Source of the DNA: an uncultured Fidelibacterota bacterium
GTDB taxonomy: Bacteria; Fidelibacterota; Marinisomatia; Marinisomatales; Marinisomataceae
NCBI GenBank assembly: GCA_902629855.1
Contig: CACOSI010000002.1
Location: 69,501-133,500, forward strand
DNA: 64,000 nucleotides
Reading direction: 5' to 3'
Part shown: positions 52,498 to 60,507 of the stretch, one piece after another
Position numbering within the stretch: the stretch's first letter is position 1
Layout: the number at the start of each line of letters is the position of its first letter
Position numbers and translations under genes: made by a program
Notes under the pieces: generated by a model
What the model was told of the DNA's origin: nothing
What the model saw: only the letters and a program-made list of their open reading frames with translations
Database searches by the model: none

Positions 52498-52834
52498 AAC
52501 AATATTTGAAAAAATTATTGATAAAGAAATACCCGCAAATATTCATTACGAAGATGAAAATATCATTGCCATAGATGATATTAATCCAGTTGCACCTGTG
52601 CACATATTAATTATTCCCAAAAAAAAGATATCAACTCTTAATGAAATTGAAGATATAGATATTAACTTAGTAGGAAAGCTTTTTAAGATTGCAAAGTTTT
52701 TAGCAAAAAAATTTGAAATTGATAAAAGTGGTTATAGGACTATTTTTAACTGTAATGAAGACGGAGGGCAAACTGTTTTTCATATACATTTACATTTAAT
52801 TGGTGGTAAAAAATTAGGATGGCCTCCAGGTTAA
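52490..52834 (+). CDS. HIT (Hint-branch) nucleotide phosphohydrolase
   Basis: A 114-residue protein with FEKIIDKEIPANIHYEDENI, APVHILIIPKKKISTLNEI and the histidine triad HIHLHLIGGKKLGWPPG. Members hydrolyse AMP-lysine-type phosphoramidates and may protect against adenylated by-products. It lies one base before smc, and it overlaps rsmE by 8 bp. Confidence 0.94.
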   Translation: MNKTIFEKIIDKEIPANIHYEDENIIAIDDINPVAPVHILIIPKKKISTLNEIEDIDINLVGKLFKIAKFLAKKFEIDKSGYRTIFNCNEDGGQTVFHIHLHLIGGKKLGWPPG

Positions 52835-52835
52835 A

Positions 52836-54941
52836 ATGAATATTAAAAAATTAGAAATTTTTGGCTTTAAATCTTTTGCTAAAAAAGAGACAGTTCTTTT
52901 AGATAGTGGAATTACTGGGATTGTTGGTCCTAACGGTTGTGGAAAAACTAATATAGTTGATGCAATTAGATGGGTTCTTGGTGAACAAAAAACATCAAGA
53001 TTAAGAAGTTCTAAAATGGAAGATGTTATTTTTAATGGAGCCTCAAATATTAAACCATTAGGGCTTTGTGAAGTTTTTTTAACTATTGAAAATACTAAAG
53101 GTCTTTTACCTACTGAATTTTCAGAAGTTGAAATAGGAAGACGTCTTTATAGATCTGGAGAAAGTGAATATTTTATTAATAGAAATGCTTGCAGATTAAA
53201 AGATATATCGAATCTTTTTATTGATACAGGACTTACTTCAGATGCTTATTCAGTAATTGAATTGAATATGATTGACCAGATTCTTTCTGACAAAGACGAC
53301 AGTAGAAGAAATATGTTTGAGGAAGCCGCTGGTGTAAATAAATATAAATCTAAAAGAAAATCAACTATCAAAAAATTTGAACTTAATCTTAGGGATCTTG
53401 AAAGAATTGATGACATTATTGTAGAAATTGATTTTCAAGTTAAAGCCTTAGATCTTCAACTTAAACGTTTTAAAAGACATGAAAAACTTTCAAAAGAAAT
53501 TCAAGAACTTGAAATTAAGCTAGCTTCTGCAAGAATTAAAGATTTAGACATAACAATAGAACCTTTAGAAATTCTTCTCAAAGAAAAAAATAAACTTTTA
53601 AAAAAAAATACCTCTAAGAAAAAAGTTAATAGTGTTGAGTTCGATAATGCTCGAGAAAAATATTTAAATGAAAAAGATTCGTTATCAAAATTAAAGTCTA
53701 AGGTAGATTTGCTTACAGAAAATCTTTTAAAGGAAATTCAAGAAAAAAATATTCAATCATCTCAGGGTGTAGGAATACTTGAAGATGAACTTCAAAAAAA
53801 GATTTCTGAATTGAATAAGTTTGATAAAAATTACATTAATATTGTTACTAAAAGTGATGTATTTAAAAGCCTATCAACACAAAGTAGAGAAAACTTTCAA
53901 AATAAAAATTATACCGTAATTGAAACTGACAAAAAATATGAAAATCTAAAAGCAAGTATCGAAGATTATAAAAATAAAATAGACTCTTACAAAAAAGAAA
54001 AAGAGTTTGATTTCTCAAAGATGGATAAATCTATTAAAGAAATTCAAGAGCAAATCAATAAAAACAATATTGAGTTGGAAAAAAAAGAAAATGATGTCAA
54101 CAAGTTATTTGTTAAAATGGAATCCATAAGAGCAAAATTAGATTCAGAAAACTTTAGTAAAGATGATTTATTCTATGAAATCAAGAATGCTGAAATGAAA
54201 ATTGCTGAATCAAAACTTAAAAAATCTCAAATCAATCAAAATTTAGTTGAGAAATATGGAAGTAAAGTAAAATTATTAGATATTAAAGATTATGACATTA
54301 GCGATATGGTTTATAGGATTGAAAAAATTAAAAGAAGTATTGAAAATATAGGCCCTATAAATTGGGCTGTTAAAGATGAGTTTGAAGAAAAAAATAATCG
54401 TTTAACAACATTAAAAGAACAAAAGTCAGATTTGATTGAAGCTGAAAATAATCTCAAGGAAGCAATTAAGAAGATTGATAGAGTAGCAAAAAAACAGTTT
54501 AGTGAAACATTTGAAAGTGTAAAGAAAAATTTTGAGAAGATGTTTACAGTTTTCTTTAGTGGAGGTAGTGGTTCATTAAAGTTAACAGATGATAATGATC
54601 CTCTTAATTCAGACATCAAAATTCTTGCACAGCCTCCTGGAAAAAGAAATAATTCTTTAAAAATGTTATCTGCTGGAGAAAAATCTTTAACTGCAATAGC
54701 TCTTCTATTTTCAATATATCAGTATAAGCCGAGTCCTTTTTGTATTTTAGACGAAATTGATGCTCCTTTAGATGACATAAACATTAAAAAATTCACAGAT
54801 GTTATTAAAGAATACAGTAAATCTACCCAATTTATTATGGTTACTCATAATAAGCTCACAATGGAGTCTGCTGATTGTATTTATGGTGTCACAGCAGAAA
54901 AAAAGGGTATTTCTAAGCTAATGTCTATTGATTTTTCATAA
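52836..54941 (+). CDS. smc: Chromosome segregation SMC-like ATPase lacking the hinge and most of the arms
   Basis: A 701-residue protein; bacterial SMC is normally about 1,150-1,200. Both ATPase halves are intact and closely SMC-like. The N-head has Walker A GPNGCGKTNI at 31-40, SRLRSSKMEDVIFNGAS and RNMFEEAAGVNKYKSKR. The C-head has NIGPINWAVKDEF near 504, LAQPPGKR, signature LSAGEKSLTAIALLFS at 611-626, Walker B FCILDEIDAPLDD at 635-647 and VTHNK at 669-673. Between them are two coiled coils of about 140 residues (165-310 and 363-505) with a non-coiled turn between. No hinge motif and no CxxC zinc hook are seen. The frame is uninterrupted. scpA and scpB are not in the window. Confidence 0.9.
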   Translation: MNIKKLEIFGFKSFAKKETVLLDSGITGIVGPNGCGKTNIVDAIRWVLGEQKTSRLRSSKMEDVIFNGASNIKPLGLCEVFLTIENTKGLLPTEFSEVEIGRRLYRSGESEYFINRNACRLKDISNLFIDTGLTSDAYSVIELNMIDQILSDKDDSRRNMFEEAAGVNKYKSKRKSTIKKFELNLRDLERIDDIIVEIDFQVKALDLQLKRFKRHEKLSKEIQELEIKLASARIKDLDITIEPLEILLKEKNKLLKKNTSKKKVNSVEFDNAREKYLNEKDSLSKLKSKVDLLTENLLKEIQEKNIQSSQGVGILEDELQKKISELNKFDKNYINIVTKSDVFKSLSTQSRENFQNKNYTVIETDKKYENLKASIEDYKNKIDSYKKEKEFDFSKMDKSIKEIQEQINKNNIELEKKENDVNKLFVKMESIRAKLDSENFSKDDLFYEIKNAEMKIAESKLKKSQINQNLVEKYGSKVKLLDIKDYDISDMVYRIEKIKRSIENIGPINWAVKDEFEEKNNRLTTLKEQKSDLIEAENNLKEAIKKIDRVAKKQFSETFESVKKNFEKMFTVFFSGGSGSLKLTDDNDPLNSDIKILAQPPGKRNNSLKMLSAGEKSLTAIALLFSIYQYKPSPFCILDEIDAPLDDINIKKFTDVIKEYSKSTQFIMVTHNKLTMESADCIYGVTAEKKGISKLMSIDFS

Positions 54942-55017
54942 AAATAAATCATTTGTAGTATTCATTACTTTTAAACAAATTACGCGTGTTAAATTTTAAT
55001 ATAAAAGAAAGAGCTTT

Positions 55018-55809
55018 ATGGCAACTAAAATAAGATTAAAAAGAATTGGTAGACGAAATAGACCTTTTTATAGAGTTATAATAATTGATTCACGAAAAAG
55101 AAGAGATGGCTCTGCTATTGAGCAAGTTGGTTGGTACAATCCAATTGAAAAAGATAAAGAAAAAAATTATAGTCTTAAAGAAGATCGTATTCTTGAATGG
55201 CTGAAGCTCGGTGCCCAGGTATCAGATCCAGTAAATAAATTGATGAAAAGATCCGGACTGGCATATAGATGGCATTTAATAGGCCAAGGTTTATCAGATG
55301 CAGATATTGATAAAGCAGTTAGTGAATGGAAAAAGAATCGCGATAAAGTTATTAAAGATAGAATCAAAGCAAGTTTAGCAAAAAAGGAAGAAGCAAAAGC
55401 AAAGAAAGCTGCAGCAAAGTTAGCTGAGGAAGCTCCAGCTGAAGAAGTAAAAGAAGAAGCACCAGCTGAAGAAGCAAAAGAAGAAGCTCCAGCTGAAGAA
55501 GTAAAAGAAGAAGCACCAGCTGAAGAAGTAAAAGAAGAAGCTCCTGCTGAAGAAGCAAAAGAAGAAGCTCCTGCTGAAGAAGCACCTGCTGAAGAAGTAA
55601 AAGAAGAAGCACCAGTTGAAGAAGCTCCTGCTGAAGAAGCAAAAGAAGAAGCTCCTGCTGAAGAAGCTCCTGTCGAAGAAGTAAAAGAAGAAGCACCAGC
55701 TGAAGAAGTAAAAGAAGAAGCACCAGCTGAAGAAGCAAAAGAAGAAGCTCCTGCTGAAGAAGCACCTGCTGAAGAAGCAAAAGAAGAAGCTCCTGCTGAA
55801 ACTAAATAA
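55018..55809 (+). CDS. rpsP: 30S ribosomal protein S16 with a long Ala/Pro/Glu repeat tail
   Basis: Residues 1-95 are a normal S16 (MATKIRLKRIGRRNRPFYRV, DSRKRRDGSAIEQVGWYNP, LKLGAQVSDPV). Residues about 96-135 form a Lys/Ala-rich helix, and 137-262 consist of degenerate repeats of the type EEAPAEEVKEE, strongly acidic. Total length is 263 against about 85 for E. coli. S16 tails are known in some FCB bacteria but this one is long. S16 is an early assembly protein of the small subunit. A Shine-Dalgarno AAAGAAAGAG precedes the ATG. It heads a trmD-rplS block; rimM is missing. Confidence 0.93.
   Translation: MATKIRLKRIGRRNRPFYRVIIIDSRKRRDGSAIEQVGWYNPIEKDKEKNYSLKEDRILEWLKLGAQVSDPVNKLMKRSGLAYRWHLIGQGLSDADIDKAVSEWKKNRDKVIKDRIKASLAKKEEAKAKKAAAKLAEEAPAEEVKEEAPAEEAKEEAPAEEVKEEAPAEEVKEEAPAEEAKEEAPAEEAPAEEVKEEAPVEEAPAEEAKEEAPAEEAPVEEVKEEAPAEEVKEEAPAEEAKEEAPAEEAPAEEAKEEAPAETK
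55429..55806 (+). repeat. Degenerate tandem repeat encoding the S16 tail
   Basis: Units of about 36 bp built from GAAGCACCAGCTGAAGAA and GTAAAAGAAGAA-type modules repeat some ten times, with variable omission of modules. Synonymous changes (GCTCCTGCT versus GCACCAGCT) alternate. The array produces a long Leu-rich antisense frame that is not a gene. Replication slippage and strain-to-strain length change are likely. Confidence 0.85.
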
Positions 55810-55862
55810 ATCTTTATTTAAAGATTATAATATCTTATGGTTAAATTTTAATTAATGTTGAC

Positions 55863-56552
55863 ATGAAGATTTTTTTTATCACACCATTTCCTGATACTAT
55901 TAACATTTTTATCAAAAATAATATTGCTAATCAAGGTATTAAAAAGGGATTAATTGATATTCAAACGATTGATTTAAGAAAATTTTCAAGAAATTCTTAC
56001 AAAAAAATCGATGATGAGCCATATGGTGGTGGAGATGGTATGGTTATGATGTGTCAGCCTCTATTTGATGCAATTGAATTTTGCATAAAAGAATGCGATT
56101 CCAAACCTATAGTAGTCTTCCCTTCACCAAGAGGAAAAGTTTTAAACCATTCATTATCCTCAAATTTATCCAATGAAAATTCTTTAATATTTATTTGTGG
56201 GCATTATAAGGGTATTGATGAAAGAGTTGTCGAAAAATATGTTGATCTTGAAATATCAACTGGCGACTACATTTTATCTAATGGAGAACTATCATCAATG
56301 ATTATTTTTGATTCAATAGTACGTTTAATTCCTGGCGTTTTAAATAATATTAACTCTGCCTTAACTGATTCTTTTGTTGATGATTTACTTGATGCTCCTT
56401 ATTTTACGCGTCCTGATGAAATTGATGGACTTAAGGTTCCAGAAGTGTTATTATCTGGCAATCATGAAGCCATTAAAAAATGGAAAATTGATAAAAAAGA
56501 ACAAATTACTAGAGACAGAAGACCTGATCTTTGGAAAAAATATAATAAATAG
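55863..56552 (+). CDS. trmD: tRNA (guanine-37-N1)-methyltransferase TrmD
   Basis: A 229-residue SPOUT enzyme with [13 protein letters not shown] at the start, the substrate loop [28 protein letters not shown] and [15 protein letters not shown], the SAM-binding knot. The C-terminal DNA-like domain has [20 protein letters not shown]. It makes m1G37, which prevents +1 frameshifting. It sits between rpsP and rplS, as is common, 53 bp after rpsP. Confidence 0.96.
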   Translation: MKIFFITPFPDTINIFIKNNIANQGIKKGLIDIQTIDLRKFSRNSYKKIDDEPYGGGDGMVMMCQPLFDAIEFCIKECDSKPIVVFPSPRGKVLNHSLSSNLSNENSLIFICGHYKGIDERVVEKYVDLEISTGDYILSNGELSSMIIFDSIVRLIPGVLNNINSALTDSFVDDLLDAPYFTRPDEIDGLKVPEVLLSGNHEAIKKWKIDKKEQITRDRRPDLWKKYNK

Positions 56553-56554
56553 TT

Positions 56555-56875
56555 ATGAGCAATACATTAAGAGACGATATACCAAATTTTAAACCTGGTG
56601 ATACACTTTCTATCTCTGTTAACGTAAGAGAAGGACAAAAGGTGAGACAGCAGCTTTACAAAGGTACAGTTATTGCGAGAAAAGGTTCAGGTATAGCTGA
56701 AACCATAACTGTTAGGAAAATTTCAAACGGTGTTGGTGTTGAAAGGATATTTCCTATCCATTCACCTTCAATAGCATCAATAAAAGTAGACAGAATAAAT
56801 AAAGTTCGAAGAGCAAAATTATATTATTTAAGAGGTCTATCAGGAAAAGCTGCTAGACTTGCAGAAAAAAAGTAA
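56555..56875 (+). CDS. rplS: 50S ribosomal protein L19
   Basis: A 106-residue protein with [60 protein letters not shown] and [18 protein letters not shown], the standard L19 sequence. It sits at the subunit interface. It starts 2 bp after trmD and lies 3 bp before the MFS gene. Confidence 0.97.
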   Translation: MSNTLRDDIPNFKPGDTLSISVNVREGQKVRQQLYKGTVIARKGSGIAETITVRKISNGVGVERIFPIHSPSIASIKVDRINKVRRAKLYYLRGLSGKAARLAEKK

Positions 56876-56878
56876 GTA

Positions 56879-58021
56879 TTGTCTCAAAATTTAATTCTTC
56901 TAGTTCTTAGCCTCTCTCACATGTCTGTTCACATCATTATGATGTTAATACCAAGTTTATATATTGAATTAACTAACTATTTTTTAATTAATGCATCCCA
57001 ACTAGGTTTTATTTTTAGTTTAGCTAGTTTTTGTTATGGTGTTGGATCTTTACCAATGTCTTTTTTATACAATAAGTTTGGACCTAAGAAACTAATTGCT
57101 TTTTCACAATTTGGGATATTAATCTCGGCTTTGTCAGTAAGTTTTTCTAATTCAATCGAAGCATTTGCTATAACCAACATCTTTTTAGGTATTTTTGCCA
57201 GTATTCATCACCCAGTTTCATTAACATTAATTTCTGAAGTTTTTGAGAAAAATATTTCAAAAGCTAATGCTTTTCATGGAGTTTTTGGTTCAATTGGAGT
57301 TTCTCTTGGACCATTAATTGCTTTTTTTGCAGTTTCAAATTTTGATTGGAAATCGGCCTTTTTTATTGTTGCATTAATTAATCTTTTAATCATTCCATTA
57401 TCCATATTTTTCATACCAAAGACCAAAAAGCTAGATATAGTTTCCTTAGATGACTTTAAAGATAAAAAGCAGAATAATATTCTTAAAATATTTTTTGCTA
57501 TTTCACTTGTAGTGGGTCTATCTTTTACAATATTCAACACTTTCTTACCTCCAGTTTTTAGCATAGAGTTTGGTGGAGATTCAAATAGGTTAGTTTCTTT
57601 AATAATGCTTAGTGGATTTATTGGTCAAATTTTATCAGGTTTTTTTGGTGATAAATTTAATAGGTCAAAATTATTAAGCATTGTTTTTTTGCTCTTAATT
57701 CCTTTATTCATACTAATATTTTATTTAGGTAATTTTTCGTTGATTTCTATTTCTGTCTTATTAGCAATTATGATGTATTCAATTCAACCATTAATAAATT
57801 CAATCATCAAAGAAATTTCTCCAACAAGCATAAGATCCATTGTTTTTGGATCTAATTTTTTCATAATGTTTGGAGTTTCAGGGCTAGCGGCTTATATAGG
57901 TGGAATTGTTGCAGATTATTATAGTTTTAAAGTTATTTTCCCTATATTTTCACTATTATTTCCGCTTGGAATAGTATTAATATATAATTTAAATAATCAA
58001 AGAAAGGTAGATAAATGTTAG
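56879..58021 (+). CDS. MFS transporter (Fsr-like)
   Basis: TTG at 56879 immediately follows rplS. The 380-residue protein has about 12 transmembrane helices. MFS features include FLYNKFGPKKLIAFSQFG between helices 2 and 3, FLGIFASIHHPVSLTLISE in helix 4 and HGVFGSIGVSLGPLI in helix 5. The HGVFGSIG segment resembles fosmidomycin-resistance-type (Fsr) carriers. Substrate is unknown. Its placement between rplS and yicC is unusual. Confidence 0.85.
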   Translation: MSQNLILLVLSLSHMSVHIIMMLIPSLYIELTNYFLINASQLGFIFSLASFCYGVGSLPMSFLYNKFGPKKLIAFSQFGILISALSVSFSNSIEAFAITNIFLGIFASIHHPVSLTLISEVFEKNISKANAFHGVFGSIGVSLGPLIAFFAVSNFDWKSAFFIVALINLLIIPLSIFFIPKTKKLDIVSLDDFKDKKQNNILKIFFAISLVVGLSFTIFNTFLPPVFSIEFGGDSNRLVSLIMLSGFIGQILSGFFGDKFNRSKLLSIVFLLLIPLFILIFYLGNFSLISISVLLAIMMYSIQPLINSIIKEISPTSIRSIVFGSNFFIMFGVSGLAAYIGGIVADYYSFKVIFPIFSLLFPLGIVLIYNLNNQRKVDKC

Positions 58022-58818
58022 TTAGCATGACAGGTTTCGGTTCATCTGCTTTTGAGGATAAGAAACTATCTATTTCTGTTGAATTAAAATCATTTAATTC
58101 AAGATATTTTGAACTAAATACTAAGTCCTTTGATTTATCAGGTTCATTTGAAAATACTATTAGAAATTTTTTAAAAAAGAAACTCCAAAGAGGATCAATA
58201 ACATTAGTGGTAAAGGTTGACTCAAAAGATTATTTTAAGTTTAATCAAAGGAAAACAGAGAGCGTACTCAATGCTTACCAAAAAATTGAAAAAAAATATA
58301 ATATTAAACTTAATTATAGCCAGCTTTTGAGAAACAATGATATTTTAACTTATGTACCTTTGAATAAATCAGACCAAAAAAAGATATTTGAAACAATAAA
58401 GCTCGCAACTATTCAACTTATTTCAATGAGAAATAAAGAGGGAGCTCAAATTGAAAAAGAATTTTTAAAATATATCGAAGTTGCAAAAAAAGATCTTAAA
58501 AATATAAAGAAAATACAAGATAGTGTTTATATCAAGAAAGTTAAGTCAAAATCTAGTATCGAAAACAAAGTTGAAGAAGTTGAAAAAATTGACCTTTCAG
58601 AGGAGATTGATAGAATTAACAGTCATTTGATACAAATTATTAAGTCAATAAAATCTCCAGAATTATCAGGAAAAAAAATTAATTTTATTCTTCAGGAGAT
58701 AAACAGAGAATCAAATACAATTTTATCAAAGTTTTTGGATAAAAGAGTTTCAAAAAATGCAATTAGCTTAAAAATGCAAGCCGAGAAGATGAGAGAGCAG
58801 GTAGCAAATATATTATGA
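58015..58818 (+). CDS. YicC-family endoribonuclease
   Basis: A 267-residue protein starting MLVSMTGFGSSAF, the YicC signature, with VELKSFNSRYFELNTK and the C-terminal GKKINFILQEINRESNTILSK. YicC proteins cleave RNA as oligomers and often precede gmk, exactly as here (4-bp overlap). It overlaps the MFS gene by 7 bp. The gene name yicC is a family label. Confidence 0.93.
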   Translation: MLVSMTGFGSSAFEDKKLSISVELKSFNSRYFELNTKSFDLSGSFENTIRNFLKKKLQRGSITLVVKVDSKDYFKFNQRKTESVLNAYQKIEKKYNIKLNYSQLLRNNDILTYVPLNKSDQKKIFETIKLATIQLISMRNKEGAQIEKEFLKYIEVAKKDLKNIKKIQDSVYIKKVKSKSSIENKVEEVEKIDLSEEIDRINSHLIQIIKSIKSPELSGKKINFILQEINRESNTILSKFLDKRVSKNAISLKMQAEKMREQVANIL

Positions 58819-59387
58819 AAAATTTCTTTATTATATCTGGATCTTCAGGTTCTGGTAAAACCACTCTTTTGGAATTGCTTTCAAGAGATTTAAATATCGA
58901 AATATCTGTTTCCTTCACAACAAGAAATAAAAGAGAGTATGAGATAGATGGTGTTCATTACCACTTTATTTCAGAAGATAAATTCAATGAAATGATTAAA
59001 GATAATAAATTTTTAGAGTTTGAAACTGTTCATGGTGACTTATATGGTACTGCGCTAGAAAGTTTATCAAAGTACATTGATAATAATAAATTACTTTTTT
59101 TAGAATTAGATGTTAATGGCGCAATTAGTCTAATGAACCATTATCCTGAAAGAACTGTTTCAATTTTTCTTTCTCCACCAAATATTGAAGAATTAAGAAA
59201 AAGATTGGAAATTAGATCAACAGAAACTGATACTGAAATTAATAAAAGGTTAAGCAGATTTCAGGAAGAAGATAATCTCAAAAAAGAATTTGACCATAAA
59301 TTAATAAATGATAACTTCGAAACCACATTTGAAAATATTAAAAATATAATTGAAAAACATAAAAATGAGGATTTAAATGGCAGTTGA
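58815..59387 (+). CDS. gmk: Guanylate kinase
   Basis: A 190-residue enzyme with the P-loop ISGSSGSGKTTLLELL at about 7-22, SFTTRNKREYEIDGVHYHFI for GMP binding and FLELDVNGAISLMNHYP. The lid is RLEIRSTETDTEINKRLSRF. It makes GDP from GMP. It overlaps yicC by 4 bp and rpoZ by 11 bp; gmk-rpoZ is a standard pair, and rel lies a few genes downstream. Confidence 0.96.
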   Translation: MKNFFIISGSSGSGKTTLLELLSRDLNIEISVSFTTRNKREYEIDGVHYHFISEDKFNEMIKDNKFLEFETVHGDLYGTALESLSKYIDNNKLLFLELDVNGAISLMNHYPERTVSIFLSPPNIEELRKRLEIRSTETDTEINKRLSRFQEEDNLKKEFDHKLINDNFETTFENIKNIIEKHKNEDLNGS

Positions 59388-59664
59388 CCCAATATCATTC
59401 AATAAATTATTGAAAAAGACAGATGACATTTATGAAGCAGTTGTTGTTTCATCAAAAAGAGCGAAACAAATTTTACAAGACAGAATTGTTAAACAAATGA
59501 TAGATGAAAACGACGAATTAGCTGAAGAAGGTATATTATCAGAGCCCGTTTCAAGAGAGATTCCCAATTTTGATAAAGAGGAAAAAGTTACATCACTAGC
59601 ACTTGATGAATTTCTTGATGGTGACATAGATTGGGAAAAATCAGAAGAAAATATTGAGCACTAA
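59377..59664 (+). CDS. rpoZ: RNA polymerase omega subunit
   Basis: A 95-residue protein. The core is DIYEAVVVSSKRAKQILQDR, matching the omega (Rpb6-like) helix that wraps the beta' C-terminus, followed by an acidic C-terminal tail with EKVTSLALDEFLDGDIDW. The order gmk-rpoZ supports the call. It stabilises RNA polymerase and forms part of a ppGpp site in proteobacteria. It overlaps gmk by 11 bp and ung by 11 bp. Confidence 0.88.
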   Translation: MAVDPISFNKLLKKTDDIYEAVVVSSKRAKQILQDRIVKQMIDENDELAEEGILSEPVSREIPNFDKEEKVTSLALDEFLDGDIDWEKSEENIEH

Positions 59665-60418
59665 CTCAATAAAAAAAAAGTATATTAGACAGAACCAAGA
59701 TTTATTTGGCAAAGAAATATATCTAGATAAATCAAAACTGTCTTCAAAACATAAAAAAGTTAAAATTTGTGACTCTTGGTATAATATTTTAGAAGATATT
59801 TTTGAAGATGAATCATGGATAAAACTTTCGAAAAATATAAGAAATCTTTATAAAAGAAAAACAGTCTATCCTAAAGCTAGTAATATTTTTAATGCTTATG
59901 ATTTAACACCATTTGATGATGTAAAAGTTGTAATAATTGGACAAGACCCATATCATGGAGAAAATCAAGCACATGGACTATCCTTTAGCGTTTTAAATGA
60001 AAATATTCCACCTAGCTTAAAGAATATTTTTAAAGAACTCCAAAAAGATTTAGATATAGATAATAAAAAAAATGGAAATTTAACCTCTTGGGCTAAACAA
60101 GGTGTATTGCTTATAAATTCTGTTTTAACTGTAGAAAAAAATAAAGCAAATTCTCATCAAGGTCTTGGTTGGGAAGATTTTACTAAATCAGTTATCATGA
60201 AGTTAAATGAAAATAAGAAAAATATTGTATACCTCTTATGGGGAAAATATGCTCAATCATTTAAAGAATTTATAAATATTGATGATAATTTAGTTTTAAC
60301 AGCAGCTCATCCATCTCCTCTATCTGCACATAATGGTTTTTTTGGATGTAAACACTTTTCAAAAGCAAATAATTTTTTACAAAGTAATGGAGAGAAACCT
60401 ATTAACTGGAAATTATAA
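59654..60418 (+). CDS. ung: Uracil-DNA glycosylase (family 1)
   Basis: The only available start is TTG at 59654, inside rpoZ. The 254-residue product has VVIIGQDPYHGENQAHGLSF near residue 94, the catalytic Asp/His region of Ung, with LLINSVLTVEKNKANSHQG, and HPSPLSAHNGFFGCKHFSK as the second His motif. It removes uracil from DNA, complementing dut. A start inside rpoZ extends the N-terminus about 25 residues over E. coli Ung. Confidence 0.94.
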   Translation: MSTNSIKKKYIRQNQDLFGKEIYLDKSKLSSKHKKVKICDSWYNILEDIFEDESWIKLSKNIRNLYKRKTVYPKASNIFNAYDLTPFDDVKVVIIGQDPYHGENQAHGLSFSVLNENIPPSLKNIFKELQKDLDIDNKKNGNLTSWAKQGVLLINSVLTVEKNKANSHQGLGWEDFTKSVIMKLNENKKNIVYLLWGKYAQSFKEFINIDDNLVLTAAHPSPLSAHNGFFGCKHFSKANNFLQSNGEKPINWKL

Positions 60419-60433
60419 TTTTTAAGGATTTTC

Positions 60434-60462
60434 TTGTCACATTTTAAAAACATTACTAATCT
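60434..60462 (+). promoter_or_regulatory. Candidate dnaB promoter
   Basis: TTGTCA at 60434-60439 and TAATCT at 60457-60462 are separated by exactly 17 bases, about 46 bp before the dnaB ATG. This is the best sigma-70-like match in the 89-bp gap after ung. CTGTGGATAA follows near 60495; a single such element is not taken as a DnaA box. Confidence 0.45.
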
Positions 60463-60507
60463 ATTAAAACATTGAAAACTAACTGTTGAAAGACTGTGGA
60501 TAAATAA

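Noticed and set aside
52836-54941. The short SMC as two broken genes or a pseudogene
   Set aside because: A single frame is open throughout, both heads keep all ATPase motifs, and the arms are balanced; assembly collapse remains possible and is stated in the finding.
52836-54941. Identification as Rad50/SbcC or RecN
   Set aside because: There is no CxxC hook for Rad50, and the head sequences, including the FEEAAGVNKYKSKR and GPINWAVKDEF blocks, are SMC-type rather than RecN-type.
55364-55780. A 138-residue Leu-rich antisense protein
   Set aside because: It is the mirror of the Glu/Ala repeat tail of rpsP and has no start signal or family features.
60490-60507. A DnaA box or replication origin near dnaB
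   Set aside because: Only one CTGTGGATAA-like element is seen, with no cluster and no AT-rich unwinding region beyond background.
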